Source: Paracoccus saliphilus (lineage in GTDB: Bacteria > Pseudomonadota > Alphaproteobacteria > Rhodobacterales > Rhodobacteraceae). Taken from it: a DNA stretch of 64,000 bases. The notes under the pieces were generated by a model. That model was not told the origin of the DNA. It saw only the letters and a list, made by a program, of their open reading frames with translations, and did not search any database. The position numbers and the translations under genes are program-made. The stretch is taken from contig NZ_CP067140.1 of assembly GCF_028553805.1 (NCBI RefSeq), positions 3,162,001 to 3,226,000 of the forward strand, written 5' to 3'. Positions 44,202 through 53,796 of the stretch are shown here, piece after piece (position 1 is the stretch's first letter; each line of letters begins with the position of its first letter).

Positions 44202-46076
44202 ATGTCCAATCAAGCAAACCCCATCCCATCCTGGCGGCCCTATGCCGACACCGTTATTGCACGTCTGGCAGCGGAGCATGCCGCGTATCATGCGGCGCGC
44301 GATAAAGCGCGAGGTTTCGCCACGCGTGATGACCCTGATCCCGTCGACGAGCTGCCGCCGCTTGTGGAAACGGAATCGCAAAGTGATCTTGTAAGTGACT
44401 TGCTCGACAAAGCGCAGGAAGCGGGAAGCAAGCGGCACCTGCCAGCAGACGCGGCCGATACACCGGGCGAGACCGATGAAGATACAGATGACGGCCGCCC
44501 GGCCTGCAATACGGCATCCCGGCGTCTAGCCCCGCTCGGTCGCGAGGTGCTGATCGCGCATCTGGGGCACAGTCACAATGCGAATGACAGCATCGATGCG
44601 GATGCATTGCGTGATGCGCTTCCCGATGATCGCCTGCTGGCCGCATTACCCTTCACCACTTTGCGGCTGGCGCTGCGTGCCCCGACGGCCCGCGCGGTGG
44701 CGGAACGCATCACCGAGCTATGTGCTCCGATGCAGTCCGACGGACCCGATCTCGATGCGATGGCGGGTGACGGACCGGCCCTCACCGCGGCGCGTCAGTT
44801 GATCGCCGATCTAAAGCTCTGGCAAGACGGGCAGGTTCCGTGGACGGACCTGTCGCGATCCATGTTGCTCTATGGCCCACCGGGCACAGGCAAGACCTGG
44901 CTCGCGCGTGCGATGGGCAATAGCGCAGGTGTCGCCATGGTCGAGCCCAGCTTTGCAATCTGGCAGAGTGCCGGTCATCTCGGCGACATGCTGCGCGAGA
45001 TGCGCAAATCTTTCGCCGAGGCACGGCGGCTGGCACCCAGCATTCTGTTCATCGACGAGATTGATTCGGTTGGTTCGCGAGAGAGCGGCGACAGGAATGG
45101 CAGCAGCTACCAACGACAAGTGATCAACGCGTTTCTCGGCGAGATGAACAGTCTTGCCCGCGATGAGGGCGTGATCGTCATCGGTGCATGTAACCATCCC
45201 GATCGCATCGATCCCGCCGTCCTTCGCGCCGGACGCTTTGATATCAAGCTGCAGATGCCACTACCTGATGTAGTTGCAATCCGGGGTATTCTGGAGCGAC
45301 ATCTCGCAGGCGAGATCGCGGATGGCGAGTTGCAGACGCTGGCACGGGACGCCGTAGGGTGCAGCGCGGTGGAGATCGATGCTGGCGTCCGTGCCGCGCG
45401 ATCGGAAGCACGGCATGCGCAGACAGCGTTGCCGATCGAGATGATCCGGCACCATCTCAGCATCACCCGCGATGCGCGTGGGATCGCCACGGATTGGCGT
45501 GCGGCCCTGCATGAATGTGGGCATGCCATCGTTGGCACCGTGTTGGGATGCGGAACGATCACGCGCCTGCTGCTCACCTCCGCGGGCGGCGAGACGCATC
45601 GGCGTGCCGCGACGCAAGAAGGCCTGCTCGCAGATATCGAGGCAGAGATTGCGTATATGCTCGCCGGTCGCGCCGCCGAGCGCCAGATCCTTGGCGACAT
45701 TGCGGGCGGTGCTGGCGGGCCGGCAGAATCGGATATCGCGCAAGCGACCCGCCTCGCATTGGCGATCGATGTGATGCTGGGCCTTGGCGCTGACGGCCCG
45801 GTCTGGACCGCCGCGCCAGATCACGAGTTGCTGCGCGATCCCGCGATTCATGCGCGTATTCGCAAGAGGCTCGAAGCGGCGGAGCAACATGCGGAGAATA
45901 TCCTTGAAGCGCATGAACCTCTCTTGCGCAAGATGGCCGCAACTCTTCATGAGCGGCGCGAGGTCGGCGAAGCCGAGCTCTGGCTCTGGCTGTCGCGGGT
46001 ATCACCAACAGATATGACGCCAGGCGATCCATCGCCGCCCGTCGATGCCACTACCGGCGAGACGGTATCGGATTGA
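44202..46076 (+). CDS. Soluble FtsH-like AAA+ metalloprotease
   Basis: A 624-residue protein; AGGAG precedes the ATG at 44202. After an N-terminal region of about 200 residues with no membrane segment comes an AAA+ module: Walker A GPPGTGKTW near 225, Walker B ILFIDEIDS near 281, and the arginine finger PAVLRAGRFDIKL. An M41-type peptidase domain follows, with the zinc motif HECGH near 436 and a third ligand in ESDIAQATRLA near 508. This is the FtsH order, but without the membrane anchor, so it would unfold and degrade proteins in the cytoplasm. It follows the GIY-YIG-like gene and is followed by three terminators. Targets unknown. Confidence 0.85.
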   Translation: MSNQANPIPSWRPYADTVIARLAAEHAAYHAARDKARGFATRDDPDPVDELPPLVETESQSDLVSDLLDKAQEAGSKRHLPADAADTPGETDEDTDDGRPACNTASRRLAPLGREVLIAHLGHSHNANDSIDADALRDALPDDRLLAALPFTTLRLALRAPTARAVAERITELCAPMQSDGPDLDAMAGDGPALTAARQLIADLKLWQDGQVPWTDLSRSMLLYGPPGTGKTWLARAMGNSAGVAMVEPSFAIWQSAGHLGDMLREMRKSFAEARRLAPSILFIDEIDSVGSRESGDRNGSSYQRQVINAFLGEMNSLARDEGVIVIGACNHPDRIDPAVLRAGRFDIKLQMPLPDVVAIRGILERHLAGEIADGELQTLARDAVGCSAVEIDAGVRAARSEARHAQTALPIEMIRHHLSITRDARGIATDWRAALHECGHAIVGTVLGCGTITRLLLTSAGGETHRRAATQEGLLADIEAEIAYMLAGRAAERQILGDIAGGAGGPAESDIAQATRLALAIDVMLGLGADGPVWTAAPDHELLRDPAIHARIRKRLEAAEQHAENILEAHEPLLRKMAATLHERREVGEAELWLWLSRVSPTDMTPGDPSPPVDATTGETVSD

Positions 46077-46300
46077 GCCGCTCGACATCCCAACGAATTG
46101 GGGCGCCCGGCCTTCCTGGCGATCCCTCTAAGCCCGGACGGCATATCGGCTACCACCCACCCGCTTTTCCTCTTGAATGCAGCTTAACTTGCGATGTGGA
46201 GCAGCTTCCCGTGTGAGATCAGAGTGACAGATCCAGTTCAGGAATACCCAATCATGCAGATCCAGTGCCCATATAATTCTTGTATCAACAATCACTCATC
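46077..46300. other. Spacer after the protease gene
   Basis: These 224 bases separate the protease stop from the first of three tandem terminators. I see no gene or ribosome site here. The sequence changes from GC-rich to AT-rich near 46160. Confidence 0.4.
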
Positions 46301-46330
46301 GGTGCCGTCCTTCCGATCGGCACCGTTTTT
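46301..46330 (+). terminator. Tandem intrinsic terminator 1
   Basis: GGTGCCG (46301-46307) and CGGCACC (46318-46324) form a 7-bp stem followed at once by GTTTTT. It is a textbook Rho-independent terminator on the plus strand, first of three. Confidence 0.8.
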
Positions 46331-46353
46331 CGCCAGTTCCCACTCGCTCTCTG

Positions 46354-46380
46354 CGCCCTCTCGGGCGTTTTTCTTTTCTT
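46354..46380 (+). terminator. Tandem intrinsic terminator 2
   Basis: CGCCC (46354-46358), a 4-base loop and GGGCG (46363-46367) are followed by TTTTTCTTTTCTT. It is a clear Rho-independent terminator on the plus strand, about 30 bases after the first. Confidence 0.8.
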
Positions 46381-46406
46381 CATGTCTTACGGCCAGATTC
46401 TGTATT

Positions 46407-46426
46407 GCGCCTTTCGGCGCTTTTTA
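46407..46426 (+). terminator. Tandem intrinsic terminator 3
   Basis: GCGCC (46407-46411), loop TTTC and GGCGC (46416-46420) are followed by TTTTTA. It is the third plus-strand terminator within 130 bases. Confidence 0.8.
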
Positions 46427-46765
46427 TCTCTTTACTTTTTCAACAGATTGAGAGTGGTTTTTCGGATATTTTTTATCCGTTTCAGAGTCTTCCGGATTAT
46501 GCTTTTCTTGATGATCTCCCAAGCCTCTGCTCGCACGCCTCAAGCCACCAGCACAACGCGAACCGGCCAAGAACACCTCCAAGGCAAGAACAACACGCTG
46601 TTCTGCGGTATTTGAATGGGATGTCCAAACGACCATCCCGCCTCGTTGCGCCGTCAGACGATGATCGCTTCAAGCACTTCTGGTCAGGATCGGCCGTAGA
46701 CCGACAAATCACGAGCGAAATCCGGAATGTCAGCCGCAGAACACTTCTTTACTCACAGCGCGGGT
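46427..46765. other. Hairpin-rich intergenic tail
   Basis: After the three terminators there are further weak palindromes, GGATA/TATCC around 46464-46478 and GGGATG/CATCCC around 46617-46638, but no credible gene. Open frames crossing this stretch run through the terminator stems and have no ribosome site. Confidence 0.4.
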
Positions 46766-47035
46766 TCAGGCAGTGAGTGCCATGCCGGTTTCTGACCTAT
46801 CATTCGGATCGAAAGCATGATCATCATATTCGACCCTCGGTAGATCACGGATGAACGCCATCACTTCGTCACGCCGCCAGCGGATTGTCCCGGGGCCGAG
46901 CCGACGGGGTTGCGGGAAGCTAGGATCAGTTCTCAGCCAGCGATCGGCTGTTGCCTCGCTGACTGAGAGTAACTGGCAGAGTTGAAGCTTGGGGATCAGC
47001 AGCGTGCCGCTGTCCGAGGCGTTTCCATTTTTCAT
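46766..47035 (-). CDS. AlpA/excisionase-like DNA-binding protein
   Basis: An 89-residue protein. The start at 47035 has AGGA five bases upstream. The core LLIPKLQLCQLLSVSEATAD followed by RWLRTDPSFPQPRRLGPG and IRWRRDEVMAFIRDLPR is the AlpA/MerR-like winged helix used by prophage and island regulators and by excisionases. It points towards the protease gene but stops short of the terminators. No integrase is visible in the window, so it may regulate the island or be a leftover of its mobility module. Confidence 0.8.
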   Translation of the reverse strand: MKNGNASDSGTLLIPKLQLCQLLSVSEATADRWLRTDPSFPQPRRLGPGTIRWRRDEVMAFIRDLPRVEYDDHAFDPNDRSETGMALTA

Positions 47036-47621
47036 ATTCATCCTTTCTCGCCAACCCATATTGACAAAGGAACCAGACCGTCACAGAAAGAACGTGCTGA
47101 TTGAATTGTCCGTGCGGTCGCCTTTGGTGGCCGCATCGGTTGGTTTATTGCTTGCGGCTCATGAAGATTATACTCCAGATCATGGGTAAACTCGCAAGTG
47201 TCTCGTCACGGTTATCCACATGTTTGGCACGAAGACTGCATAGGTTGGCGCCATCTGTCTTCGGCTCAAACATCCCGCCACGGCACCGTGAGCAGTGCCC
47301 TCCATGACAATGACGAAGCGCTCCTGAAACCCAGGAAAACCGGCGCCGCGAAAAGAAAACTGCCCACGGATCTGCCAAAAACTCCACCACATCTTCCAAA
47401 ACGGTGGACAACACACTATTCTCCGAGGCAGCAATCGGAAATGCGATGGCCAACCAGACAGATCGAACCAGAAGCTACCCGAAATGCTACCTTTCCGTAT
47501 ACATTGCGGATTTCATATAGAGAAAACAGTCGATTGGAAAGAAAGGCCGGCGGACAGGCAGCCCCCCGGCCATCGCGGGACGCAATCCCGCCAGAATGTC
47601 AGCGCAGAGCCGAGATCTCGC
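47036..47621. other. Intergenic right edge of the island
   Basis: About 590 bases between the AlpA-like start and the end of bztD. I find no gene, tRNA or obvious attachment-site repeat with the left edge. The sequence is intermediate in GC. The true right boundary of the accessory island should lie in here. Confidence 0.4.
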
Positions 47622-48410
47622 TCAATGTCCCAGGATCTGGCTCAGGAACAGCTTGGTACGTTCCGATTTCGGATTGTTGAAGAAATCATGCGGATTGTTC
47701 TGCTCGACGATCTGGCCCTGGTCCATGAAGATCACCCGGTTCGCCACGGCCTGCGCAAAGCCCATCTCGTGGGTCACGCAGATCATCGTCATCCCCTCTT
47801 CGGCAAGCTCGATCATCGTGTCGAGGACCTCCTTGATCATCTCGGGGTCCAGCGCCGATGTCGGTTCGTCGAAAAGCATGATCTTGGGCTGCATGCAGAG
47901 CGAGCGCGCGATCGCCACCCGCTGCTGCTGTCCGCCGGAAAGCTGGCCGGGATATTTGCCCGCCTGCTCGGGGATCTTCACCTTTTCCAGATATTCCATC
48001 GCGGTCGCCTCGGCCTGCCGGCGCGGCGTCTTGCGCACCCAGATAGGCGCCAGCGTGCAGTTTTCCAGCACGGTCAAATGCGGGAACAGGTTGAAATGCT
48101 GGAACACCATCCCGACTTCCGAGCGGACCTTGTCGATATTCTTGATGTCGCTGGTCAGCTCGATCCCGTCGACGACGATCCGTCCCGCCTGGTGTTCCTC
48201 CAGCCGGTTGATGCAGCGGATCAGCGTCGATTTGCCCGAGCCCGAGGGCCCGGCGATCACGATCCGTTCGCCGCGATGGACGGTCAGGTCAATGTCGCGT
48301 AGCACGTGGAAGCTTCCGAACCACTTGTTCATGGAACTGACCTCGATGGCGACCTCGTCGCTGATGGTCATCTGGCTGGGGTCGATCTTGCGGGTCACGG
48401 CTTCGCTCAT
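47622..48410 (-). CDS. bztD: Glutamate/glutamine/aspartate/asparagine ABC ATPase
   Basis: A 262-residue ATPase of the polar amino-acid class. Walker A is GPSGSGKST, the signature [15 protein letters not shown] and Walker [15 protein letters not shown], with VTHEMGFA after it. The C-terminus [16 protein letters not shown] is typical of BztD/AapP. Start at 48410 (MSEAVTRK) is the usual one; it lies ten bases from the bztC stop. It energises uptake through BztB and BztC. Last gene of the operon. Confidence 0.94.
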   Translation of the reverse strand: MSEAVTRKIDPSQMTISDEVAIEVSSMNKWFGSFHVLRDIDLTVHRGERIVIAGPSGSGKSTLIRCINRLEEHQAGRIVVDGIELTSDIKNIDKVRSEVGMVFQHFNLFPHLTVLENCTLAPIWVRKTPRRQAEATAMEYLEKVKIPEQAGKYPGQLSGGQQQRVAIARSLCMQPKIMLFDEPTSALDPEMIKEVLDTMIELAEEGMTMICVTHEMGFAQAVANRVIFMDQGQIVEQNNPHDFFNNPKSERTKLFLSQILGH

Positions 48411-48420
48411 GGCGGGTTCC

Positions 48421-49875
48421 TTACCTGTTGTCACGCTGCAGCCTGCGCTCGAGATACATCGAGTAGCGGGACATGCTGAAGCAGATGATGAAGAAGATGG
48501 CGCCGGTGAAGATGAACGGCTCCCAATAGATGCCCTTCCAGGCGAAATTGGCGCGCACGAAATCGGAAATCCCCTTCAGTGGATCGAACAGCCCGACAAA
48601 GGTGACCAGGGTCGTATCCTTGAACATGCCGATGAAGGTCGAGACGATGCCGGGAATGCTGATCTTGAGCGCCTGCGGCAGGATGATCAGGCGCTGTGCC
48701 TTCCAGTAGTCCAGCCCAAGGGAATCGGCAGCCTCGTATTGCCCCTTGGGCAGGGCCGCCAGCCCGCCCCGGATCACCTCGGCCATATAGGCGGCGGCGA
48801 AGATCGTCACCATGATGATGACCCGCAGGATGATGTCGAAATTCGTGCCCGGCGGCAGGAAATAGTTCAGCAGCAGCGAGGCCACGAAAAGCAGGGTAAT
48901 CAGCGGCACGCCCCGGATGAACTCGATGAAGACCACCGCCAGGCTGGTCACCAGGAACATGTCCGAGCGCCGCGCCAGCGCAAGGATGATGCCCATCGGC
49001 AAGGACAGGGCGATGCCCGCGACGCCGATGGTGATGGCCAACAGGAAGCCGCCGAATTTCTCGGATTCGACAGGCGTTATGCCCATGGGCAGCAGGTTCT
49101 GCAGATCGCCCGCCGCTTCGCCGGTGAAGCCGATCCACCAGACAAGCGTCATCAGGATTCCCGCGATCACTGCCAGCATCGGCGAGACGATGGCGACAAG
49201 CCGCCAGCCCAGCCAACCGAGACCGATCCCCGCCAGCACCATCAGCGGCGCCCACAGGGTTCCGCCCCATAACAGGAACACGCCGATCAGCGGGTAGAGC
49301 GCCGAAAAGATCAGCAGCCAGCCCGCATGGCGTTCGGCAAGGATCGTGGCGCCGATCATGATGATCGCGCCCAACAGAAAAGCGATGGCCGGAACGCCGA
49401 GCACCTGCATGAACAGCAAGGTGGCGATGGTTGACACGACCAGCACGATCCGCCGGATTTGCTGCGTCTCGGAAAACAGGATCGGGGCCAATGCGACCAT
49501 CAGCAAGCCAAATGCCAGCAATGGCCGCCAATAGAGTTCGGGCGGGTAGAAGCCGAACATGTATTGATGCCAGCGCTCGCGGATGACCGCGAAACAGGCA
49601 CCGCGCGCGCCCTCGCCCCAGGTGGCGGCGATGATCTCGCGGCATTCTGCCAGGCTGTCGGCATTCCAGACCGAATGCGCGAACCAATCCCAGAAATGGC
49701 TGACAAGGAACCAGATGATCGCCAGGCCGACCAATGTCAGCAGAGTGTTGACCGGGCCGGAGAACAGGTTTTCACGCAGCCATTTCACCGCCCCGGCCTC
49801 GCGGATAGGGGGCGGCTCGGGGGGCAGCATGGTTTCGCGGTAATAGGCGTCGTCGCGGGCAGAGGTCTTGCTCAT
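48421..49875 (-). CDS. bztC: Amino-acid ABC permease BztC
   Basis: A 484-residue inner-membrane protein, larger than most permeases, as expected for BztC/AapM, which carry extra N-terminal membrane segments (about residues 100-250 here) before the permease core. The core has [15 protein letters not shown], the [29 protein letters not shown] docking loop and [11 protein letters not shown]. It pairs with BztB. The gene begins one base after the bztB stop. Confidence 0.93.
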   Translation of the reverse strand: MSKTSARDDAYYRETMLPPEPPPIREAGAVKWLRENLFSGPVNTLLTLVGLAIIWFLVSHFWDWFAHSVWNADSLAECREIIAATWGEGARGACFAVIRERWHQYMFGFYPPELYWRPLLAFGLLMVALAPILFSETQQIRRIVLVVSTIATLLFMQVLGVPAIAFLLGAIIMIGATILAERHAGWLLIFSALYPLIGVFLLWGGTLWAPLMVLAGIGLGWLGWRLVAIVSPMLAVIAGILMTLVWWIGFTGEAAGDLQNLLPMGITPVESEKFGGFLLAITIGVAGIALSLPMGIILALARRSDMFLVTSLAVVFIEFIRGVPLITLLFVASLLLNYFLPPGTNFDIILRVIIMVTIFAAAYMAEVIRGGLAALPKGQYEAADSLGLDYWKAQRLIILPQALKISIPGIVSTFIGMFKDTTLVTFVGLFDPLKGISDFVRANFAWKGIYWEPFIFTGAIFFIICFSMSRYSMYLERRLQRDNR

Positions 49876-49876
49876 C

Positions 49877-51133
49877 TCAACGCTCCTTCAGCTTGACGCG
49901 GCTGTTGAACACATTCATCCCGGCCGAGATGATCAGGCTGAGGACCAGGTAGATCAGCATCATCAGCACGATCGCCTCCAGCTCGCGCCCGGTCTGGTTC
50001 AGCGTCGTCCCGCCAAGCGTGCCGCGCAAATCCATGTAACCGACCGCGATGGCCAGCGAACTGTTCTTCATCAGGTTCAAATATTGCGAGATCAGCGGCG
50101 GAATGATCACCCGCAGCGCCTGCGGCAGGATCACCAGGTTCATCGTCTTGTTGGGACGCAAGCCCAGGGCGAAGGCCGCCTCGCTTTGCCCATGGCTGAC
50201 GGCGAGGATACCCGCGCGCACGATCTCGGCGATGAAGGCGCCGGTATAGAGCGTCAGCGCCAGCCACAGCACCACGAAGGCGTTGCCTAGGTTGATCCCG
50301 CCGCCAAAGTTGAAGCCCTGCAGTTCCGGTGCCAGCAGATGCAGGCCGAAATACCAGATCAGCAGCAGCGAGGGGACGGTCATCACGGCGAGATTGATCC
50401 ACCATGTCGTCGGGCGGATGCCGGTGCGGTCCTGGATGGCCTGCGCCCGGTCCAGGATCGCGCCGCGGGTGAACCAGCCGCCGATGATGACCACCAGGAA
50501 GGCGATGACCGCCCAGTTGACGGTGATCCGCGCGCCCAGGTCGAGGGTGCCGGGATCATTGGTCATCCCAAGTGCCGGGATCGCGGTATAACGGTTGGTC
50601 AGCGCGACCTGATCGAACAGGATCTTCGACCAGGCCGGATCGTCGCCGCGATAGGCGCTTGGCGGCGGCATGATCTCGGTGAAGATGGCATAGATGATCA
50701 GGATCCACAGCAGCAGCGGGATATTCCGGAAAATCTCGACATAGATGGTCATCAGCCGGGCGAAGAGCCAGTTCTTCGACAGGCGGGCGACACCGATGGA
50801 TACCCCGAGGATCGTCGCGGCCACGCAACCGAGGATCGAAACGATGATGGTGTTCAGAAGTCCGACAATCGTCGCCCGCAGATGCCAATCGTCCGAGGTA
50901 TAGGGGATCGGCGTTTGCGGGATGTCATAGCCAGCCCGCTGGAACAGGAACCCGAAATCGAAGTCCTTGCCCTGCGCGGCGAGGTTCTGGATGGTGTTGT
51001 TCACCAGCCACCAGGCCAATGCCATGACCAGGATGAAGACGATCACCTGGAACGTCATGGAGCGGTAGCGCCGGTCATAGACCAGCATGCTCACCCGGAA
51101 CGGCTGGTCAGCCGGTAGCGGAGCGTCCGTCAT
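49877..51133 (-). CDS. bztB: Amino-acid ABC permease BztB
   Basis: A 418-residue permease of the BztB/AapQ type, which forms the heterodimeric channel with BztC. Visible features are the N-terminal membrane segment (VIVFILVMALAWWLVNN), FRNIPLLLWILIIYAIF, and the docking loop SEAAFALGLRPNKTMNLVIL. The length is normal for this longer subclass. It is separated from bztA by about 106 bases that hold a strong hairpin. Confidence 0.93.
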   Translation of the reverse strand: MTDAPLPADQPFRVSMLVYDRRYRSMTFQVIVFILVMALAWWLVNNTIQNLAAQGKDFDFGFLFQRAGYDIPQTPIPYTSDDWHLRATIVGLLNTIIVSILGCVAATILGVSIGVARLSKNWLFARLMTIYVEIFRNIPLLLWILIIYAIFTEIMPPPSAYRGDDPAWSKILFDQVALTNRYTAIPALGMTNDPGTLDLGARITVNWAVIAFLVVIIGGWFTRGAILDRAQAIQDRTGIRPTTWWINLAVMTVPSLLLIWYFGLHLLAPELQGFNFGGGINLGNAFVVLWLALTLYTGAFIAEIVRAGILAVSHGQSEAAFALGLRPNKTMNLVILPQALRVIIPPLISQYLNLMKNSSLAIAVGYMDLRGTLGGTTLNQTGRELEAIVLMMLIYLVLSLIISAGMNVFNSRVKLKER

Positions 51134-51208
51134 ATATGTTTCCCTGTCGCCGGTCCACGGCTTTTGCGCCGCTTGCTATTGACCGGATGTTGTTCTTGCA
51201 AAGGCAAT

Positions 51209-51228
51209 GGGGGCGCCGAAGCACCCCC
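51209..51228 (-). promoter_or_regulatory. Hairpin between bztA and bztB
   Basis: On the minus strand GGGGGTGC-TTCG-GCGCCCCC forms an 8-bp stem with a UUCG tetraloop just after the bztA stop. No U-run follows, so it more likely protects the bztA transcript 3' end and sets the higher level of binding protein over permeases than acts as a full terminator. Confidence 0.6.
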
Positions 51229-51239
51229 ATTTTCACTGA

Positions 51240-52256
51240 TTAACGGAACGGCTGTGCGTAAAGCAGGCCGCCCTGAGTCCATTGGGCATTCAGCCCGCGA
51301 GTCAGCCCGATCGGAGTCTGCTCCCCGATATTGGCCGCGAAGATTTCACCGTAATTGCCGGCAGCCTGGATGGCCCGCTTGGCCCATTCGTTATCCAGCC
51401 CGATCATCGCGCCCAGTTCGCCGGACACGCCCAGAAGCCGCTGAACTTCGGGATTCTCGGAGGATTTCACCAATTCCTCGATATTCTTCGAGGTCACCCC
51501 GTATTCCTCGGCGGCGATCAGGGCGTTCAAGGTCCAGCGAACGATATCGCCCCAATTGTTGTCACCGTGACGCACGGCCGGGCCGAGCGGCTCTTTCGAG
51601 ACGACCTCGGGCAGGATGACGTGGTTTTCAGGGTCGGCGAATGCCGCGCGGGTCGCCGCAAGGCCCGAGATGTCGGTCGTATAGGCATCGCATGCCCCGG
51701 CCATGTATTGCTGTTCGCCCTCGGCATTGCTGTCGATGTTGACCGGCTGGTATTCCATATCATTGGCCTTGAAATAATCGGCCAGGTTCAACTCGGTCGT
51801 GGTGCCGGTCTGGATGCAGATCGTGGCGCCGCCAAGTTCCTTGACCGAGGTCACGCCCAGATCCTTGGGCACCATGAAGCCCTGACCGTCGTAATAGTTC
51901 ACGCCGGCGAAATCGAGCTTGAGGTCGGTATCGCGCGAGAATGTCCAGGTCGAGTTCCGGGCAAGCATGTCCACCTCGCCCGAGGACAGCGCCGTGAAGC
52001 GCGTCTGCCCGGTGGTCGGGACATATTTCACCTTGGAAGGATCGCCCAGAACGGCGGCGGCAACCGCCTTGCACAGGTCGATGTCGAACCCGGCCCAGTT
52101 GCCATTGGCATCGGGCGCGGCAAAGCCGACCAATCCCGTATTGACGCCGCAGTTCAATTCGCCACGGGCCTTCACATCGGCCAGGGTATCGGCCATGCCC
52201 ATACCCGCAGCCATACCGGCAACCGCGATGCTGCCTAAAAATACCGTCTTTTTCAT
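51240..52256 (-). CDS. bztA: Amino-acid-binding protein BztA
   Basis: A 338-residue periplasmic receptor for acidic amino acids and their amides. The start at 52256 (MKKTVFLGSIAVAGMAAGMG) follows GAGG and gives a signal peptide; an upstream in-frame ATG does not. Motifs include LNCGVNTGLVGFAAPDANGNWAG within the SBP_bac_3 fold, ARNSTWTFSRDT, and the conserved GATICIQTGTT. First gene of bztABCD. Confidence 0.94.
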   Translation of the reverse strand: MKKTVFLGSIAVAGMAAGMGMADTLADVKARGELNCGVNTGLVGFAAPDANGNWAGFDIDLCKAVAAAVLGDPSKVKYVPTTGQTRFTALSSGEVDMLARNSTWTFSRDTDLKLDFAGVNYYDGQGFMVPKDLGVTSVKELGGATICIQTGTTTELNLADYFKANDMEYQPVNIDSNAEGEQQYMAGACDAYTTDISGLAATRAAFADPENHVILPEVVSKEPLGPAVRHGDNNWGDIVRWTLNALIAAEEYGVTSKNIEELVKSSENPEVQRLLGVSGELGAMIGLDNEWAKRAIQAAGNYGEIFAANIGEQTPIGLTRGLNAQWTQGGLLYAQPFR

Positions 52257-52429
52257 GTTTACCTCGTTGTTGGAGCCCAGAGCCAAGCTGTCTGCCCTGT
52301 CCAGGGTTCAAGGGGCCTGTTGACCAAGCCGCGATTTCTGATCCGGACCGCAACCGACACGCGGTCATTACAAGCAACATCTTGCCTATCCTGTCCCACA
52401 GGTCAAGCGTGGCGCCTTCCTTCGAAAGT

Positions 52430-53143
52430 TCAACTTTTACATAAAAGCTGTTGAAACCGTTCCGCCGACCGCATCGCATCGAGACGATTGCGGGCCGTCG
52501 CCTCGGCCTCTTCATCCCGCCCCCATTGGCTGATCTGAAAGGTCTCGTCTATGCGTGCCAGGTGATAGGCTTCTTCCGCGCTCAACCTTTCATGAAGGAC
52601 GGCCAGGCCCAGCACCAGAGAACCGGGCAATGTCACAAGGTCGTGCAGCGCCATCAGTCCAAAGCTGTCGAGCCGATCGATTTCCGCCCGCAACCGTTCG
52701 AGCGAATCATCGGGCTGCCTGACCGGAATAATCCCATGGGTGATCCGCAAGGGCGCCTGCAGCGCGGTGGCAGCCCAATCGACTAGCGGATCCCAGCCCT
52801 CGGCCTCCATCCGGACCAGTTCCTCGGGATGTTCCGCCCGGTAGCACAACAGGTCGGTGCCGCCATATTCGGCAAGCATGGCCGCCACGGCGTCGAATTG
52901 CGGCCGCACCTTCTCGATTGCCGAATTCGCCGCACGGGTGAGCGGCATGGCATTGGGATCGATGACTTCGGTCTGCGCGTCCCATTCGGCGGCAATGGCC
53001 TGCGCGAGCGCCTCGGTCGGCAGGATCAGCGCCTGTTTGCCCGGCGTCCGCAGCGGGCGTTCGTCCAGCAGGATCTCCCATCCGCCATCCGCCGGGCGCG
53101 TGCCCGCCGCCTTCCAGAACCGCCGCGCCTTCCATTCGCTCAT
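52430..53143 (-). CDS. ATP12-family F1-ATPase assembly chaperone
   Basis: A 237-residue protein of the ATP12 family, which binds the F1 alpha subunit during ATP synthase assembly in mitochondria and alphaproteobacteria. Family features are FWKAAG, the LLDERPLRTPGKQAL block, AAEWDAQTEVIDPNAMPLTR and ISQWGRDEEAEARN-type C-terminus. The start at 53143 follows the HAD-gene stop by overlap (the HAD gene ends at 53140), so the two are coupled. Housekeeping context. Confidence 0.9.
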   Translation of the reverse strand: MSEWKARRFWKAAGTRPADGGWEILLDERPLRTPGKQALILPTEALAQAIAAEWDAQTEVIDPNAMPLTRAANSAIEKVRPQFDAVAAMLAEYGGTDLLCYRAEHPEELVRMEAEGWDPLVDWAATALQAPLRITHGIIPVRQPDDSLERLRAEIDRLDSFGLMALHDLVTLPGSLVLGLAVLHERLSAEEAYHLARIDETFQISQWGRDEEAEATARNRLDAMRSAERFQQLLCKS

Positions 53144-53796
53144 GCCGCCCACTCCATGATTGCGGTGGTGAGCGCCGGAAAGTCGGGCGCGACCAGCTCG
53201 GCGCCCACATCACGCAGCGCGGCAGGCTGATGATAGCCCCATGCGACGCCGAAGCCCCGGATTCCGGCCGCAACGGCCATCTCGATGTCAAAACTCGTAT
53301 CGCCGACCATGACGGCATCCGCGGCATCCATCCCGGTCTCGGACAGCACGGCTTCCAGCATCGCGGGATGCGGCTTGGAGGGATGGTTATCCGCCGTCTG
53401 CAAGGACATGAATCGCCCTTGCAGCCCATGCGCCTCGATCATCGCATCCAGACCCCGGCGCGATTTTCCGGTGGCCACCGCCAGCAACAGATCGTCGCGC
53501 GTTGCCAGCGCGTCCAGACAATCCCGCGCGCCGGGATAAAGCGGTGCGGGCGCGGATTTGCGGGCGCTCATGAAGGAGTCCTTGTAGCCCTGCACGATCC
53601 GCGCCTGCGTTGGTTCGTCAGTCTCGGGTGCCAGCCGGGCGATGGCGACCGGCAGGGACAGTCCGACGATCTCGAGCACCCGCGATTGCGGCAGCACCGG
53701 CAAGCCTGCGGTCTGAAAGGCGTGGCTCATGGCATGGTGGATATGGTGCTGGCTGTCGACCAGCGTGCCGTCCACGTCGAAAATGACCAGCTTCAT
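53140..53796 (-). CDS. HAD-family phosphatase (phosphoglycolate phosphatase-like)
   Basis: A 218-residue HAD hydrolase. Motif I is VIFDVDGTLVDSQ, motif II the VATGKS region, motif III K with PSKPHPAML, and motif IV MVGDTSFDIEMA. The cap is the small helical type seen in Gph/PGMB-like enzymes. It lies between the pseudouridine synthase gene (overlapping) and the ATP12 gene (overlapping). In this lineage it is usually annotated as a general HAD-IA hydrolase; phosphoglycolate is one possible substrate, unproven. Confidence 0.88.
   Translation of the reverse strand: MKLVIFDVDGTLVDSQHHIHHAMSHAFQTAGLPVLPQSRVLEIVGLSLPVAIARLAPETDEPTQARIVQGYKDSFMSARKSAPAPLYPGARDCLDALATRDDLLLAVATGKSRRGLDAMIEAHGLQGRFMSLQTADNHPSKPHPAMLEAVLSETGMDAADAVMVGDTSFDIEMAVAAGIRGFGVAWGYHQPAALRDVGAELVAPDFPALTTAIMEWAA

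Noticed and set aside
46280..46615. A 111-residue plus-strand open frame
   Set aside because: It runs straight through all three terminator hairpins and has no ribosome site, so it is not a gene.
41281..47035. A complete prophage or integrative element
   Set aside because: No integrase, tRNA target, capsid or replication genes and no matching end repeats were found, despite the AlpA-like and RHH regulators.
51209..51228. A true transcription terminator after bztA
   Set aside because: The stem is strong but no U-run follows and the permease genes downstream need read-through; a processing or stabilising hairpin fits better.
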